The notes beneath the pieces were generated by a model that was not told the DNA's origin, did no database searches, and worked only from the letters and a program-made list of their open reading frames with translations. From NCBI RefSeq assembly GCF_000337895.1, contig NZ_AOMA01000080.1, forward strand, positions 1 to 41,014: 41,014 nt of DNA. Reading direction: 5' to 3'. The DNA comes from Halobiforma nitratireducens JCM 10879. Lineage in GTDB: Archaea > Halobacteriota > Halobacteria > Halobacteriales > Natrialbaceae. Below are positions 15,568 through 22,497 of the stretch, piece by piece. The position numbers and the translations under genes were made by a program. Numbering within the stretch: position 1 is the stretch's first letter; each line of letters opens with the position of its first letter.

Positions 15568-16191
15568 TTACGCGTTGCCGTCGCCAGACGACTCGTCGTC
15601 GAACACGTCCCTGATTGCAAAGGCGATCGTCGAAGCTGACGTACTCCCCCGATGTCGCCACCGAACGTCGCCCTCGCCGTCGAGCACGACGAGCATCGGG
15701 AACCCCGGCACGTCGTAGTGATCGTTGAGGTGTCCGCCCTCGTCGATTCCGACCGACCAGTCGCCGTCGTGTTCCTCCCACCAGTCGGCGAGTTCGGTCG
15801 CCGAGGGACTGAGCCCCCGCGTATCGTCGGTCACCGAGAGAAACGCGACGGTCCCGTTCGGGCCGACTTCGTGGTCGTCCTCGAGTCGGTTTCGTGCATC
15901 GCCGATCGTCTCGAGCAAGCGTTCGCTCGTCGGACACTCCGTCCGGGTGAAATTGACGAGCGTGACCCGCCTCTCTTGTGGAACCGTCACCGTCCCTGCG
16001 TCGCTGCCGGGCGCGTCGACGGTCGTGATCTCGAACGGCGGAACGGCCCCAGCGGCGTCGGTGGCTGTTCGTGTGCCGTCGCCCTCGTCGGTCGTGTCGG
16101 TATCGGACCCGTTACCATCGGTTCCGCCCTCGAGACACCCGGTGACGGCGATGGCACCGCCAGTCGTCGCGAGGAGTTCGCGTCGGTTCAT
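15568..16191 (-). CDS. Tat lipoprotein, thioredoxin-like protein 3 with CxxS
   Basis: A 207-residue paralogue of the two genes at 13120-14526. The N-terminus MNRRELLATTGGAIAVTGC has the twin arginine and, unlike its paralogues, a lipobox ending in Cys19, so it should be lipid-anchored. The thioredoxin-like domain keeps VTLVNFTRTEC, but the redox motif is CPTS (Cys86 to Ser89), so the second cysteine is replaced by serine. The cis-Pro is present (VPGFPMLVVLD). A single-cysteine site would allow mixed-disulfide or glutaredoxin-like monothiol chemistry, not full dithiol exchange; a binding role is also possible. The start is ATG at 16191 with a GGAGG sequence about 10 bases upstream; the ORF extends to 16293 but that adds a non-signal leader. 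It converges with the methyltransferase gene, 64 bases apart. Confidence 0.85.
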   Translation of the reverse strand: MNRRELLATTGGAIAVTGCLEGGTDGNGSDTDTTDEGDGTRTATDAAGAVPPFEITTVDAPGSDAGTVTVPQERRVTLVNFTRTECPTSERLLETIGDARNRLEDDHEVGPNGTVAFLSVTDDTRGLSPSATELADWWEEHDGDWSVGIDEGGHLNDHYDVPGFPMLVVLDGEGDVRWRHRGSTSASTIAFAIRDVFDDESSGDGNA

Positions 16192-16309
16192 ACCATCCCC
16201 GCCTCCGGAGTCGACGAATGCGTCGTCACAGCTCTGTCCGAAACGAACGCTCGGACGGTAAAGAAGTACTGGGACCGACGAGAACGGCCTCAAGCGGTGC
16301 TCCCATGAC

Positions 16310-16320
16310 CGGATATATCA
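16310..16320 (+). promoter_or_regulatory. Putative TATA box of the second kinase gene
   Basis: GGATATATCA lies about 28 bases before the GTG at 16343, the expected spacing for a leaderless archaeal promoter. Confidence 0.5.
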
Positions 16321-16342
16321 GTATCGAAGCCATAACCGGTTC

Positions 16343-17884
16343 GTGACAGAGACGCCTGGAACGAGTACCGTGGACGAATCACCGGATATTCCGGATTTTC
16401 CGTTCGACGAAAGCGGTTTCTTTCGCCAACTAGTGGCGAATACGTCCGAAGGACTCCTGACGATCGACGAAGAGAGCACGATCGTGTTCGCGAACGAAGC
16501 GATCGAGGACATCCTCGGCTATACCCCGGCCGAGCTAGTCGGCACCTCGAAGATGCAACTCATCCCCGAGCGGCTCCGTTCGGCTCACGCGGCCGGTCTC
16601 GAAAAGTACGTTCGAACGGGAGAGAAACACATCGACTGGGACGGGATCGAGCTGCCCGCGTTGCACAAAGCGGGACACGAAGTACCGGTACTGGTCAGTC
16701 TCCGGGAACACCGATACGACGATCGGCGGCTCTTCACCGGTCTGTTCCGGGATATCTCCGAGCGGAAATCCCGACGGCGACGTTTCGAGGCCGTCTTCAA
16801 CAACACCTATCAGTTCACTGGACTCGCCGAACCCGACGGGACCCTGATCGAAGCCAACGAAACGGCGCTGTCGTTCGGCGGCATCGACCGTGAGGATGTG
16901 GTCGGGCAGTCACTCTGGGACGCCCCCTGGTTCGATCTGAACGACGAGACGAGACGGACGGTCCGGACCGGCGTCGAACGAGCCGCGGAGGGTGAGTTCG
17001 TCAGAGACGAGCTCCGCATTCAGGGTGACGAACGCGTCGCGATCATCGACTTTTCCCTGCGGCCGATCACGGACGACGACGGCGGCGTACAGTTGTTGAT
17101 CCCGGAAGGGCGGGACATCACGAATCTCAAGATGCGCGAGCGGCACCTGCAGGTCCTCCACCGGCTGCTCCGGCACAACCTTCGTAACGACCTCAACGTC
17201 ATCAACGGCTTTGCAGAGACGCTCGTCGCCGAACTCGAGTCCCTGGATCGAGACGACGGTCTCGACGAGCGGTTCGTCGAGTACGCCGCCGAGATCGAGG
17301 AGACGACCGGCGATTTGATCGAGATGAACGAACGGGCGAAGCAGCTCGCCGACGCGACGATCGGTACCGACACGCCGCTTGCTCCCGTCCCCCTCGCGGC
17401 CGTCGTCGACGAGGTCGTCGCTGCTCTCGAAGACCGATACCCCGAGAGTGAACTCACTGTCTGTGTCGGAACGCCGTCCGGAACTCCTCCCTCGCCGGCG
17501 GTCGTTGGGTCCGGAACGTTCGAGCCCCAGGTTACCGCCGACGAACGGCTCGAGACCGTCTTCGAGGAGGTCGTCGAGAACGCCGTCGTTCACGCCGCCG
17601 AGCCGGAGCCGTCGGTCGAGATACGACTTTACCCGGCGGGCGAGTACGCCGCCGTCCGCGTCACGGATACCGGACCGGGAATCCCCGAATCCGAACGCGT
17701 CGGCGTCTTCGACGACGGGTCCGCGACGCAGATCGATCACGGAACGGGGCTCGGACTCTGGTTGGCCGGGTTGATCGTCGACGACTACGGCGGCCACCTG
17801 GGATACGAGCGCCACGAGAACGGGAGCCACGTAACGGTCTACGTTCCACGGGACGGTTGGTCGCCGGCCGGGAGTAGTGCGTAG
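16343..17884 (+). CDS. PAS-domain sensor histidine kinase
   Basis: A 513-residue cytoplasmic kinase. PAS1 is at about residues 28-140 (FRQLVANTSEGLLTIDEEST..., ending GLFRDISERK) and PAS2 at about 150-265 (FEAVFNNTYQFTGLAEPDG). The H-box is LHRLLRHNLRNDLN, with the phospho-acceptor His near residue 277. The ATPase domain has N-box VVENAVVHA, G1 DTGPGIP and G2 GTGLGLW at about 406-500. PAS1 closely resembles PAS domains of oxygen- or redox-sensing kinases in having an MQLIPERLRSAH segment, but no heme or flavin ligand can be assigned. GTG at 16343 is chosen from the upstream TATA box. No response regulator is adjacent, which is normal for haloarchaeal orphan kinases. It is divergent from the thioredoxin-like lipoprotein gene, 151 bases apart. 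Confidence 0.9.
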   Translation: MTETPGTSTVDESPDIPDFPFDESGFFRQLVANTSEGLLTIDEESTIVFANEAIEDILGYTPAELVGTSKMQLIPERLRSAHAAGLEKYVRTGEKHIDWDGIELPALHKAGHEVPVLVSLREHRYDDRRLFTGLFRDISERKSRRRRFEAVFNNTYQFTGLAEPDGTLIEANETALSFGGIDREDVVGQSLWDAPWFDLNDETRRTVRTGVERAAEGEFVRDELRIQGDERVAIIDFSLRPITDDDGGVQLLIPEGRDITNLKMRERHLQVLHRLLRHNLRNDLNVINGFAETLVAELESLDRDDGLDERFVEYAAEIEETTGDLIEMNERAKQLADATIGTDTPLAPVPLAAVVDEVVAALEDRYPESELTVCVGTPSGTPPSPAVVGSGTFEPQVTADERLETVFEEVVENAVVHAAEPEPSVEIRLYPAGEYAAVRVTDTGPGIPESERVGVFDDGSATQIDHGTGLGLWLAGLIVDDYGGHLGYERHENGSHVTVYVPRDGWSPAGSSA

Positions 17885-17926
17885 CGCCTAACGCGACCCC
17901 ACGTCGTGGTCGATCCGATCACTACG

Positions 17927-17933
17927 CTTTTCA
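17927..17933 (+). promoter_or_regulatory. Putative TATA box of the LysE-family gene
   Basis: CTTTTCA within CGCTTTTCACG lies about 29 bases before the GTG at 17959. The site is short and the match modest. Confidence 0.35.
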
Positions 17934-17958
17934 CGACCGGCCGCCCACTCGAGAGCGA

Positions 17959-18633
17959 GTGACGCTGGTGACGATTCTCGCCGGCGCGGTGTTCGGGATC
18001 GCCCTCGCTGCGCCGCCGGGTCCGATGAACGCGATCATCGCCGAGGAGAGCGTCGTCAGGGGGTGGTGGCCAGGCTTCTGGGCCGGCCTCGGGGCGATGC
18101 TCGCCGATGTCCTCTTTTTCGCGCTGACGCTGCTCGGCGTCGTCGCCGTGATCGATCAGTACCCGACGGTCCGTCCCGTACTCTACTTCGCCGGCGGAGT
18201 CTTGATGCTGTATTTCGCCGCTGGAGCGATCGCCGAGGCACGGGAAGCGACCTCGTTTACCGACGGCGGACGGGCCGACTCGATGGGGTTCCGGAAGACG
18301 TTCGCCCTGTCGCTGACCAACCCCTATCAGATCGGCTTCTGGCTCACCGTCGGCGTCGGCCTGCTCGAGCCCGGTACGCTCGACGTGTTCGCCCACGTAC
18401 CGGCGGTCGGGGACGGGCTCGCGGGCTCGCTGGTGGTCGAGACGGGGTCCCCGGCGCTCGTCCTCGGTTTCTTCGCCGGCATCGCGGTCTGGATCGTCGT
18501 GTATCCGGCGGCGCTCGTCTCGGCGGGCCGTCGGGTGGACGCTCTCGCGCCCGTCATCGCGGCGCTGAGCGCCGCCGTGCTGGCCGGGTTCGGGCTGCTC
18601 TTTCTCGCGATGGGTGTGGTCGGTGTTCTGTGA
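17959..18633 (+). CDS. LysE family amino-acid exporter
   Basis: A 224-residue integral membrane protein with six hydrophobic segments. LysE/RhtB proteins export amino acids or related small metabolites. The N-terminal signature FGIALAAPPGPMNAIIAEESVVRGWWPGFWAGLGAMLAD corresponds to the family's conserved G-x-x-x-x-P-G-P block, and TNPYQIGFWLTVG to the conserved N-P-x-x-x-x-F/W block in the second half. The start is GTG at 17959, directly before helix 1, with a plausible TATA box upstream. The substrate cannot be assigned. It is convergent with the small membrane protein gene at 18686, only 52 bases away. Confidence 0.9.
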   Translation: MTLVTILAGAVFGIALAAPPGPMNAIIAEESVVRGWWPGFWAGLGAMLADVLFFALTLLGVVAVIDQYPTVRPVLYFAGGVLMLYFAAGAIAEAREATSFTDGGRADSMGFRKTFALSLTNPYQIGFWLTVGVGLLEPGTLDVFAHVPAVGDGLAGSLVVETGSPALVLGFFAGIAVWIVVYPAALVSAGRRVDALAPVIAALSAAVLAGFGLLFLAMGVVGVL

Positions 18634-18685
18634 TCGTGTCACGCGTTCGTACTCGATCTCCCGGACGCGTAACGCCGTCGAGAAA

Positions 18686-19054
18686 CTACTCGAGAGTTCG
18701 ACGATCCCGAGCACGGGAACGGGAACGAGCACGGGCACGGGAACGGAGACCGACGGTCCCGGCCACAACCCCGCCGTAGGCACAGCCGTCCCCCGAACAC
18801 TCCGCCAGTCGGTCACGCTGGGCGACGCAGACGCCCGCCAGCAGGGACGTGAGGACGAGAAACGCGTAATCGAGTGGCGAACGCGGTACCATTCGATCGA
18901 ACAGCGAGGTCGGGACGAGCCCGGTGACGACACCCGTAACGAGGAAAACGCCACCTGCGACCACCGTGCTTTTCGCGAGCGCCGATCGACGTCGTTGCAC
19001 GCTCGAGGGGTCGTCCCTGGCGGGGAACCCATCCCGGAAAGCGATGTCCAGCAC
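18686..19054 (-). CDS. Small membrane protein, C-terminus probably lost
   Basis: A 122-residue product that I do not recognise by name. Two clear hydrophobic helices are visible (about residues 29-52 and 62-80), then a Cys-containing loop (ECSGDGCAYGG) and the beginning of a third helix. There the sequence turns abruptly into LRSRARARSRSRARDRR, which is encoded by hexamer-like repeats (ACGGGA/ACGGGC type, plus strand about 18715-18746). A third and fourth helix would be expected after the glycine-rich stretch, so the gene looks truncated or overwritten by repeat expansion or a frameshift. No continuation of the helix is obvious in the other frames. The gene could still make a short product; function unknown. 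Confidence 0.5.
   Translation of the reverse strand: MLDIAFRDGFPARDDPSSVQRRRSALAKSTVVAGGVFLVTGVVTGLVPTSLFDRMVPRSPLDYAFLVLTSLLAGVCVAQRDRLAECSGDGCAYGGVVAGTVGLRSRARARSRSRARDRRTLE
18715..18746. repeat. Imperfect hexamer repeat in a coding region
   Basis: Five or so tandem copies of a GGGAAC/GAGCAC/GGGCAC-like hexamer. They encode the Arg-Ala/Arg-Ser tail of the small membrane protein on the minus strand. Confidence 0.6.
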
Positions 19055-19112
19055 CCGCTTTCGGTGCCCTCCTCCCGCGCCTAACGACGCGGGTATGCGC
19101 TCGTACTATGTA

Positions 19113-19655
19113 TCAGCACTCGAGGGTTTCGAACGGCCCCTCGACGAGGTCGTCGTCACCCGTCTGTGCGTCGTCTCCCTCGAGGGCCGGCTCTTCGTCG
19201 AGTCCGGGAGCGTCGAGTTCGAAGACCGGCAGCCGGAACTCGAAGCCGGTCACGGCGGCGAACGCTTCGAGCGGGTTCCGAAGAGCAGTGAGGTCGTCAC
19301 CGACGTACTCGGCACCGGCGGCGACTTCGACGGTGGCTGCGTCCTCGGCAGTCCCGACGAGTTCGGCACCGAACGACGTCCCGGAGTCCGTAAACGGTCC
19401 CAAATGGAGCCGGACCCAGATGTGTGCCGCGTCGGTCGAGCCGATCGTAAACAGAGAGCCGCCCGCTCCGAAACAGCCCTGGGCGGTCGTCCCCGGCGGC
19501 TCGTCGACGGTCGCAGCGGCGTCGCTCCGGTCGCCGTCAGCGCCGATAGGGCCGCCGGCCGCGCCTGCTGCGACCGGTACGGCCAGCGCCCCGACTGCAC
19601 AGAGCGTGACGACGATGACGACAAACGGGATCGTCGAACGACGGTCGCGACGCAT
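19113..19655 (-). CDS. Uncharacterised haloarchaeal secreted protein
   Basis: A 180-residue protein. The N-terminus MRRDRRSTIPFVVIVVTLCAVGALAVPVAAGAAGG is a Sec-type signal peptide or anchor. The mature part starts with TTAQGCFGAGGSLFTIG and contains beta-strand patterns (AAHIWVRLHLGPF, TVEVAAGAEYVG, FEFRLPVFELD) and two cysteines, one near the new N-terminus and one as the last residue, which could form a disulfide. I recall similar short secreted proteins in other haloarchaea but no function. ATG at 19655 is chosen because the signal peptide begins there and a TCTTATTG box (19678-19685, minus strand) sits about 27 bases upstream; the longer ORF adds a spurious leader. It is 58 bases upstream of the small membrane protein gene on the same strand. 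Confidence 0.7.
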   Translation of the reverse strand: MRRDRRSTIPFVVIVVTLCAVGALAVPVAAGAAGGPIGADGDRSDAAATVDEPPGTTAQGCFGAGGSLFTIGSTDAAHIWVRLHLGPFTDSGTSFGAELVGTAEDAATVEVAAGAEYVGDDLTALRNPLEAFAAVTGFEFRLPVFELDAPGLDEEPALEGDDAQTGDDDLVEGPFETLEC

Positions 19656-19971
19656 CGGGCGTGTATCGGTTGCCCGACAATAAGAAGACACCGGCCGGCT
19701 CTCACGGCACGGTACCGCAAGGAAAGAAGCGAACCGAGAACGAGGTCCTGCTCGTTCGGATTCGAGTCGAACCGGGCGATAAGGTGGATCGGGGCTCGAA
19801 GGTGCGAGTCCGGGGAGGACACTTGCCCGTGGGGTCGACGACGGACGACGGGTTGGGGGGACAGGGGTGTCCGTGCTTCCCACGTCCGCTCTCCTCGTGG
19901 CTGCTGGCTGCTGGCTACTGGCTACTCGCTACTGACAACCGACCTCGAGTGCTCGAGGCCGAGCCGACTCG
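19656..19971. other. 316-base intergenic region
   Basis: It holds the putative TATA box for the secreted-protein gene (minus strand, 19678-19685) and, near the other end, the heptamer repeat tract at 19899-19933. I see no gene or RNA motif in the rest. Confidence 0.5.
19899..19933. repeat. Heptamer repeat tract (GGCTGCT/GGCTACT)
   Basis: Five consecutive 7-base units: two GGCTGCT, two GGCTACT and one CGCTACT. It is noncoding and ends 38 bases from the 3' end of the HD-domain gene. The unit length is not a multiple of three. Confidence 0.85.
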
Positions 19972-20646
19972 TCAATCACCGAGGCCTGCGATTTCGTCCT
20001 CGAGCCACTCCTTGAACCACTTCACGCGCTTGAGTCGCTGGTGGGCGATGCTCTCGGCCGTATCGCTTTCGACGCGTGAGGCCGCGTCGTAGCCCCGCTC
20101 GAGAACGCGGTCGACCATCTCGTCGGCGTCCATGTGTGTGCGGGCCTCGTACCCCATCCGCAACAGCATGAGCGCGGTGCCGTTCGCCCCGATCTTGTCG
20201 AGCAGATCGGCCTCGATGAGACACTGTGTCTCGAGCGCGAGGTCGTCTAAGTCACCCTGATAGGAGTGGTGTTCGACGGCACGACACACCTGTTTGATGA
20301 ACGATTCGGGGTAGTCCGCGCGTGACTCGAGGTACTCGCGAGCGACGCGAGCGCCGGCTTCGGCGTGGAGTTCCTGATCGGTCTCGAGTTTCGCGACGTC
20401 GTGAAAGAGCGCGGCCACGCGAGTCACGTCCACGTCTGCCCCCTCCTCGCGGGCGATCTCCTCCGCGAGATCGACCACGTTGAGGATGTGGTTGTGCCGG
20501 TACTCGGCGGAGTGCCATGGGTACCAGCGCATGCGGCCACCCTCCTCTTCTTTCTCGACGCTCGCTGCGAGGTAGTCGAAGACGAACGTCTTCATCTCCT
20601 CGAACTCGGCGTCGGACACCCTGGTTTCTTTTATTTCGACGCCCAC
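19972..20646 (-). CDS. HD-domain metal-dependent phosphohydrolase
   Basis: A 224-residue soluble protein of the HD superfamily. The first metal-binding His lies in YRHNHILNVV (about residues 50-58), followed by the paired ALFHDVAKLE (His82-Asp83) and later histidines in AVEHHSY. Such proteins hydrolyse phosphate esters, often nucleotides; the family alone does not name the substrate. I choose the GTG at 20646 because a GGAGG Shine-Dalgarno lies 8 bases upstream (minus strand, plus-strand 20655-20659) and the conserved region begins soon after. The longer ORF back to 21078 overlaps the divergent mutase gene and is not credible. The neighbour on the other side starts divergently at 20860. Confidence 0.85.
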   Translation of the reverse strand: MGVEIKETRVSDAEFEEMKTFVFDYLAASVEKEEEGGRMRWYPWHSAEYRHNHILNVVDLAEEIAREEGADVDVTRVAALFHDVAKLETDQELHAEAGARVAREYLESRADYPESFIKQVCRAVEHHSYQGDLDDLALETQCLIEADLLDKIGANGTALMLLRMGYEARTHMDADEMVDRVLERGYDAASRVESDTAESIAHQRLKRVKWFKEWLEDEIAGLGD

Positions 20647-20654
20647 GAGAGATC

Positions 20655-20659
20655 CCTCC
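20655..20659 (-). promoter_or_regulatory. Shine-Dalgarno site deciding the HD-gene GTG start
   Basis: GGAGG on the minus strand, 8 bases before the GTG at 20646. It is one of the few clear ribosome-binding sites at a lone gene here. Confidence 0.55.
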
Positions 20660-20823
20660 GCAGTAGACGAACGATAGTCATTGACAGAATGTTCGGTAGT
20701 TTCGCTCTTTAGCCTTTGGTTCGGGGTATTGGCTGTCGGTATGAGAGTCAGTCGTCGAAGGAGGTCGGTCGTCGACTCCGGCGGTTCGACGCGAATTCGG
20801 TTGCTCAACGTGCACCAACTTCC

Positions 20824-20829
20824 GTTAAA
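20824..20829 (+). promoter_or_regulatory. Putative TATA box of the mutase B12-subunit gene
   Basis: GTTAAA lies about 33 bases before the ATG at 20860, which would give a very short leader. Confidence 0.35.
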
Positions 20830-20859
20830 GTCAAACATCCGGCCCGGGAACGTGGGGGT

Positions 20860-21276
20860 ATGAGTAGCGAACAGGAAGGCGAGTCGATCCGGTGTCTCGT
20901 CGCCAAGGTCGGTCTCGACGGTCACGACCGCGGTGCACACGTCATCTCGCGTGCGTTCCGTGACGCCGGATTCGAAGTCATCTACTCGGGACTCCACAAG
21001 GCTCCCGACGACATCGTGCAGGCCGCCGTTCAGGAGGACGTCGACGTCCTCGGGATTTCCATTCTCTCGGGTGCACACAACACCCTCGTTCCGAAGATCA
21101 TCGACGGGTTAGAGGAGTACGACGCCGCCGACGACACGCTCGTCCTCGTCGGCGGGGTCATCCCCGAGGAAGACCGACCGGAACTGAAAGACGAGGGTGT
21201 CGCGGCCATCTTCGGCCCCGGTACGTCGATCGAGGAGACGATCGAGTTCGTCCGCGACAACGCACCCGAGCGATGA
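20860..21276 (+). CDS. Methylmalonyl-CoA mutase, B12-binding subunit
   Basis: A 138-residue protein that is almost entirely the cobalamin-binding Rossmann domain of methylmalonyl-CoA mutase, which interconverts (R)-methylmalonyl-CoA and succinyl-CoA. The B12 motif is complete: VGLDGHDRGAHVIS (the D-x-H-x-x-G lower-ligand motif, with His as the cobalt ligand), then SILSGAHNTLVP (S-x-L) and VLVGGVIPEEDRPEL (G-G). The catalytic TIM-barrel subunit is not in this window, so it must be encoded elsewhere, as is common in archaea, where the two are separate polypeptides. The stop overlaps the meaB start by four bases (ATGA), showing translational coupling. ATG at 20860 is chosen because the domain begins at once. 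Confidence 0.93.
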   Translation: MSSEQEGESIRCLVAKVGLDGHDRGAHVISRAFRDAGFEVIYSGLHKAPDDIVQAAVQEDVDVLGISILSGAHNTLVPKIIDGLEEYDAADDTLVLVGGVIPEEDRPELKDEGVAAIFGPGTSIEETIEFVRDNAPER

Positions 21277-22367
21277 CCGGCGACGACGAACGGCTGCTCG
21301 AGGACCTGCTCGAGGGGAAACACCGGGCGCTGGCGCGGGTTATCTCGAAGATCGAGGACCGGTCGCCGGGCTACCGGGATCTCGTCTCGAAGCTGTACGC
21401 CCACACCGGCGAAGCCGACGTCATCGGGATCACCGGCTCGCCAGGTGCGGGGAAATCGACGCTGGTCGACAAACTCGCCGAGACCTATCGCGAGCGCGGC
21501 GAGACGGTCGGCATCATCGCGATCGATCCCTCCTCGCCGTTTTCGGGCGGAGCGGTTCTCGGCGACCGCATCCGGATGGGATCGACCATCGGGGACATGG
21601 ACGTGTTCGTCCGTTCGATGAGCGCCCGCGGGACACTGGGTGGGCTCTCGACGGCGACCGCAGACGCCGTCAAGGCGATGGACGCCTTCGGCAAGGACAA
21701 GATCATCATCGAGACCGTTGGTGCCGGACAAAACGAGATCGACATCGTCCGGACGGCCGACACCGTCGCGGTGCTCGTCCCGCCGGGATCGGGTGACGAC
21801 GTCCAGACGCTGAAAGCCGGCATCCTCGAGATCGGCGACGTGTTCGTCGTCAACAAAGCCGACCGCGACGGTGCCGACCGGACGGTCCAGGAGCTCCGGG
21901 ATATGGTCGCGATGGACGCCGGAGACAGCGTCAGTATGTCCGGCGGCCACCACGGTGCCGACTCCATGGCAATGCTGGAAGACCACCCGGACGACGAGGC
22001 ACACGCCGACTGGGACGGCGGCGATACCGACGCTGGCGACACCGACGACTGGGTCCCGCCGATCGTCGAGACCGTCGCCACCCGTGCCGTCGGCGTCGAG
22101 GAGTTCATCGACGAGCTGGAGAACCACCAGACGTACCTCGTCGACTCCGGCACCCGTGCGGAGATGGCCCGAAAGCGCTACGCCGAGGAGATCCGCACCC
22201 TCTTGCGCGAGGACGTCCACGGCCTCCTCGAGGACGAACTCGAGCGTGCCGGCGGCGTCGACGACCTCGCCGAGGCAGTTCGCAACGGCGAGACCGACCC
22301 CTACACGATCGCCGACGAGTTGCTCGATCCGGTCGAAGCGTCTCTCGCGGAGCTCGAGCGGGACTGA
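21273..22367 (+). CDS. meaB: Methylmalonyl-CoA mutase-associated GTPase MeaB
   Basis: MeaB (ArgK family) is a G-protein chaperone that gates cobalamin loading and protects the mutase. The 364-residue protein has Walker A GSPGAGKS (residues 55-62), a switch region with DPSSPFSGGAVLGDR, and the guanine-specificity motif NKAD (194-197). The C-terminal helical dimerisation arm ends in a charged LEDELERAGG region. A His/Asp-rich insertion at about 216-259 (GGHHGAD... DDEAHADWDGGD) separates the G domain from the arm; it is longer than I expect for bacterial MeaB. The gene overlaps the mutase B12 subunit by four bases, so both are made together. This is strong evidence that the gene pair is for mutase maintenance. 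Confidence 0.94.
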   Translation: MTGDDERLLEDLLEGKHRALARVISKIEDRSPGYRDLVSKLYAHTGEADVIGITGSPGAGKSTLVDKLAETYRERGETVGIIAIDPSSPFSGGAVLGDRIRMGSTIGDMDVFVRSMSARGTLGGLSTATADAVKAMDAFGKDKIIIETVGAGQNEIDIVRTADTVAVLVPPGSGDDVQTLKAGILEIGDVFVVNKADRDGADRTVQELRDMVAMDAGDSVSMSGGHHGADSMAMLEDHPDDEAHADWDGGDTDAGDTDDWVPPIVETVATRAVGVEEFIDELENHQTYLVDSGTRAEMARKRYAEEIRTLLREDVHGLLEDELERAGGVDDLAEAVRNGETDPYTIADELLDPVEASLAELERD

Positions 22368-22465
22368 CGGCGAGCTCGAGGTCGATATCGATATCGTCTC
22401 ACCGTCGTCGGGACCGTTTCGACCACGACGAGGGCACGGTTCCCACGTGCCGAATGACAACCGCA

Positions 22466-22474
22466 ATTCTAAGA
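22466..22474 (+). promoter_or_regulatory. Putative TATA box of the alpha/beta hydrolase gene
   Basis: ATTCTAAGA lies about 28 bases upstream of the ATG at 22498, the usual leaderless spacing. Confidence 0.4.
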
Positions 22475-22497
22475 GCGTGCTTGCCTAACTGGTACGT

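Noticed and set aside
17839-19032. 397-codon minus-strand ORF over the LysE gene
   Set aside because: Antisense to a clear membrane protein gene. The part beyond LysE was checked as a possible continuation of the small membrane protein, but no matching helix was seen.
21030-22466. 478-codon minus-strand ORF across the mutase subunit and meaB
   Set aside because: Antisense to two well-identified overlapping genes; no conserved motif.
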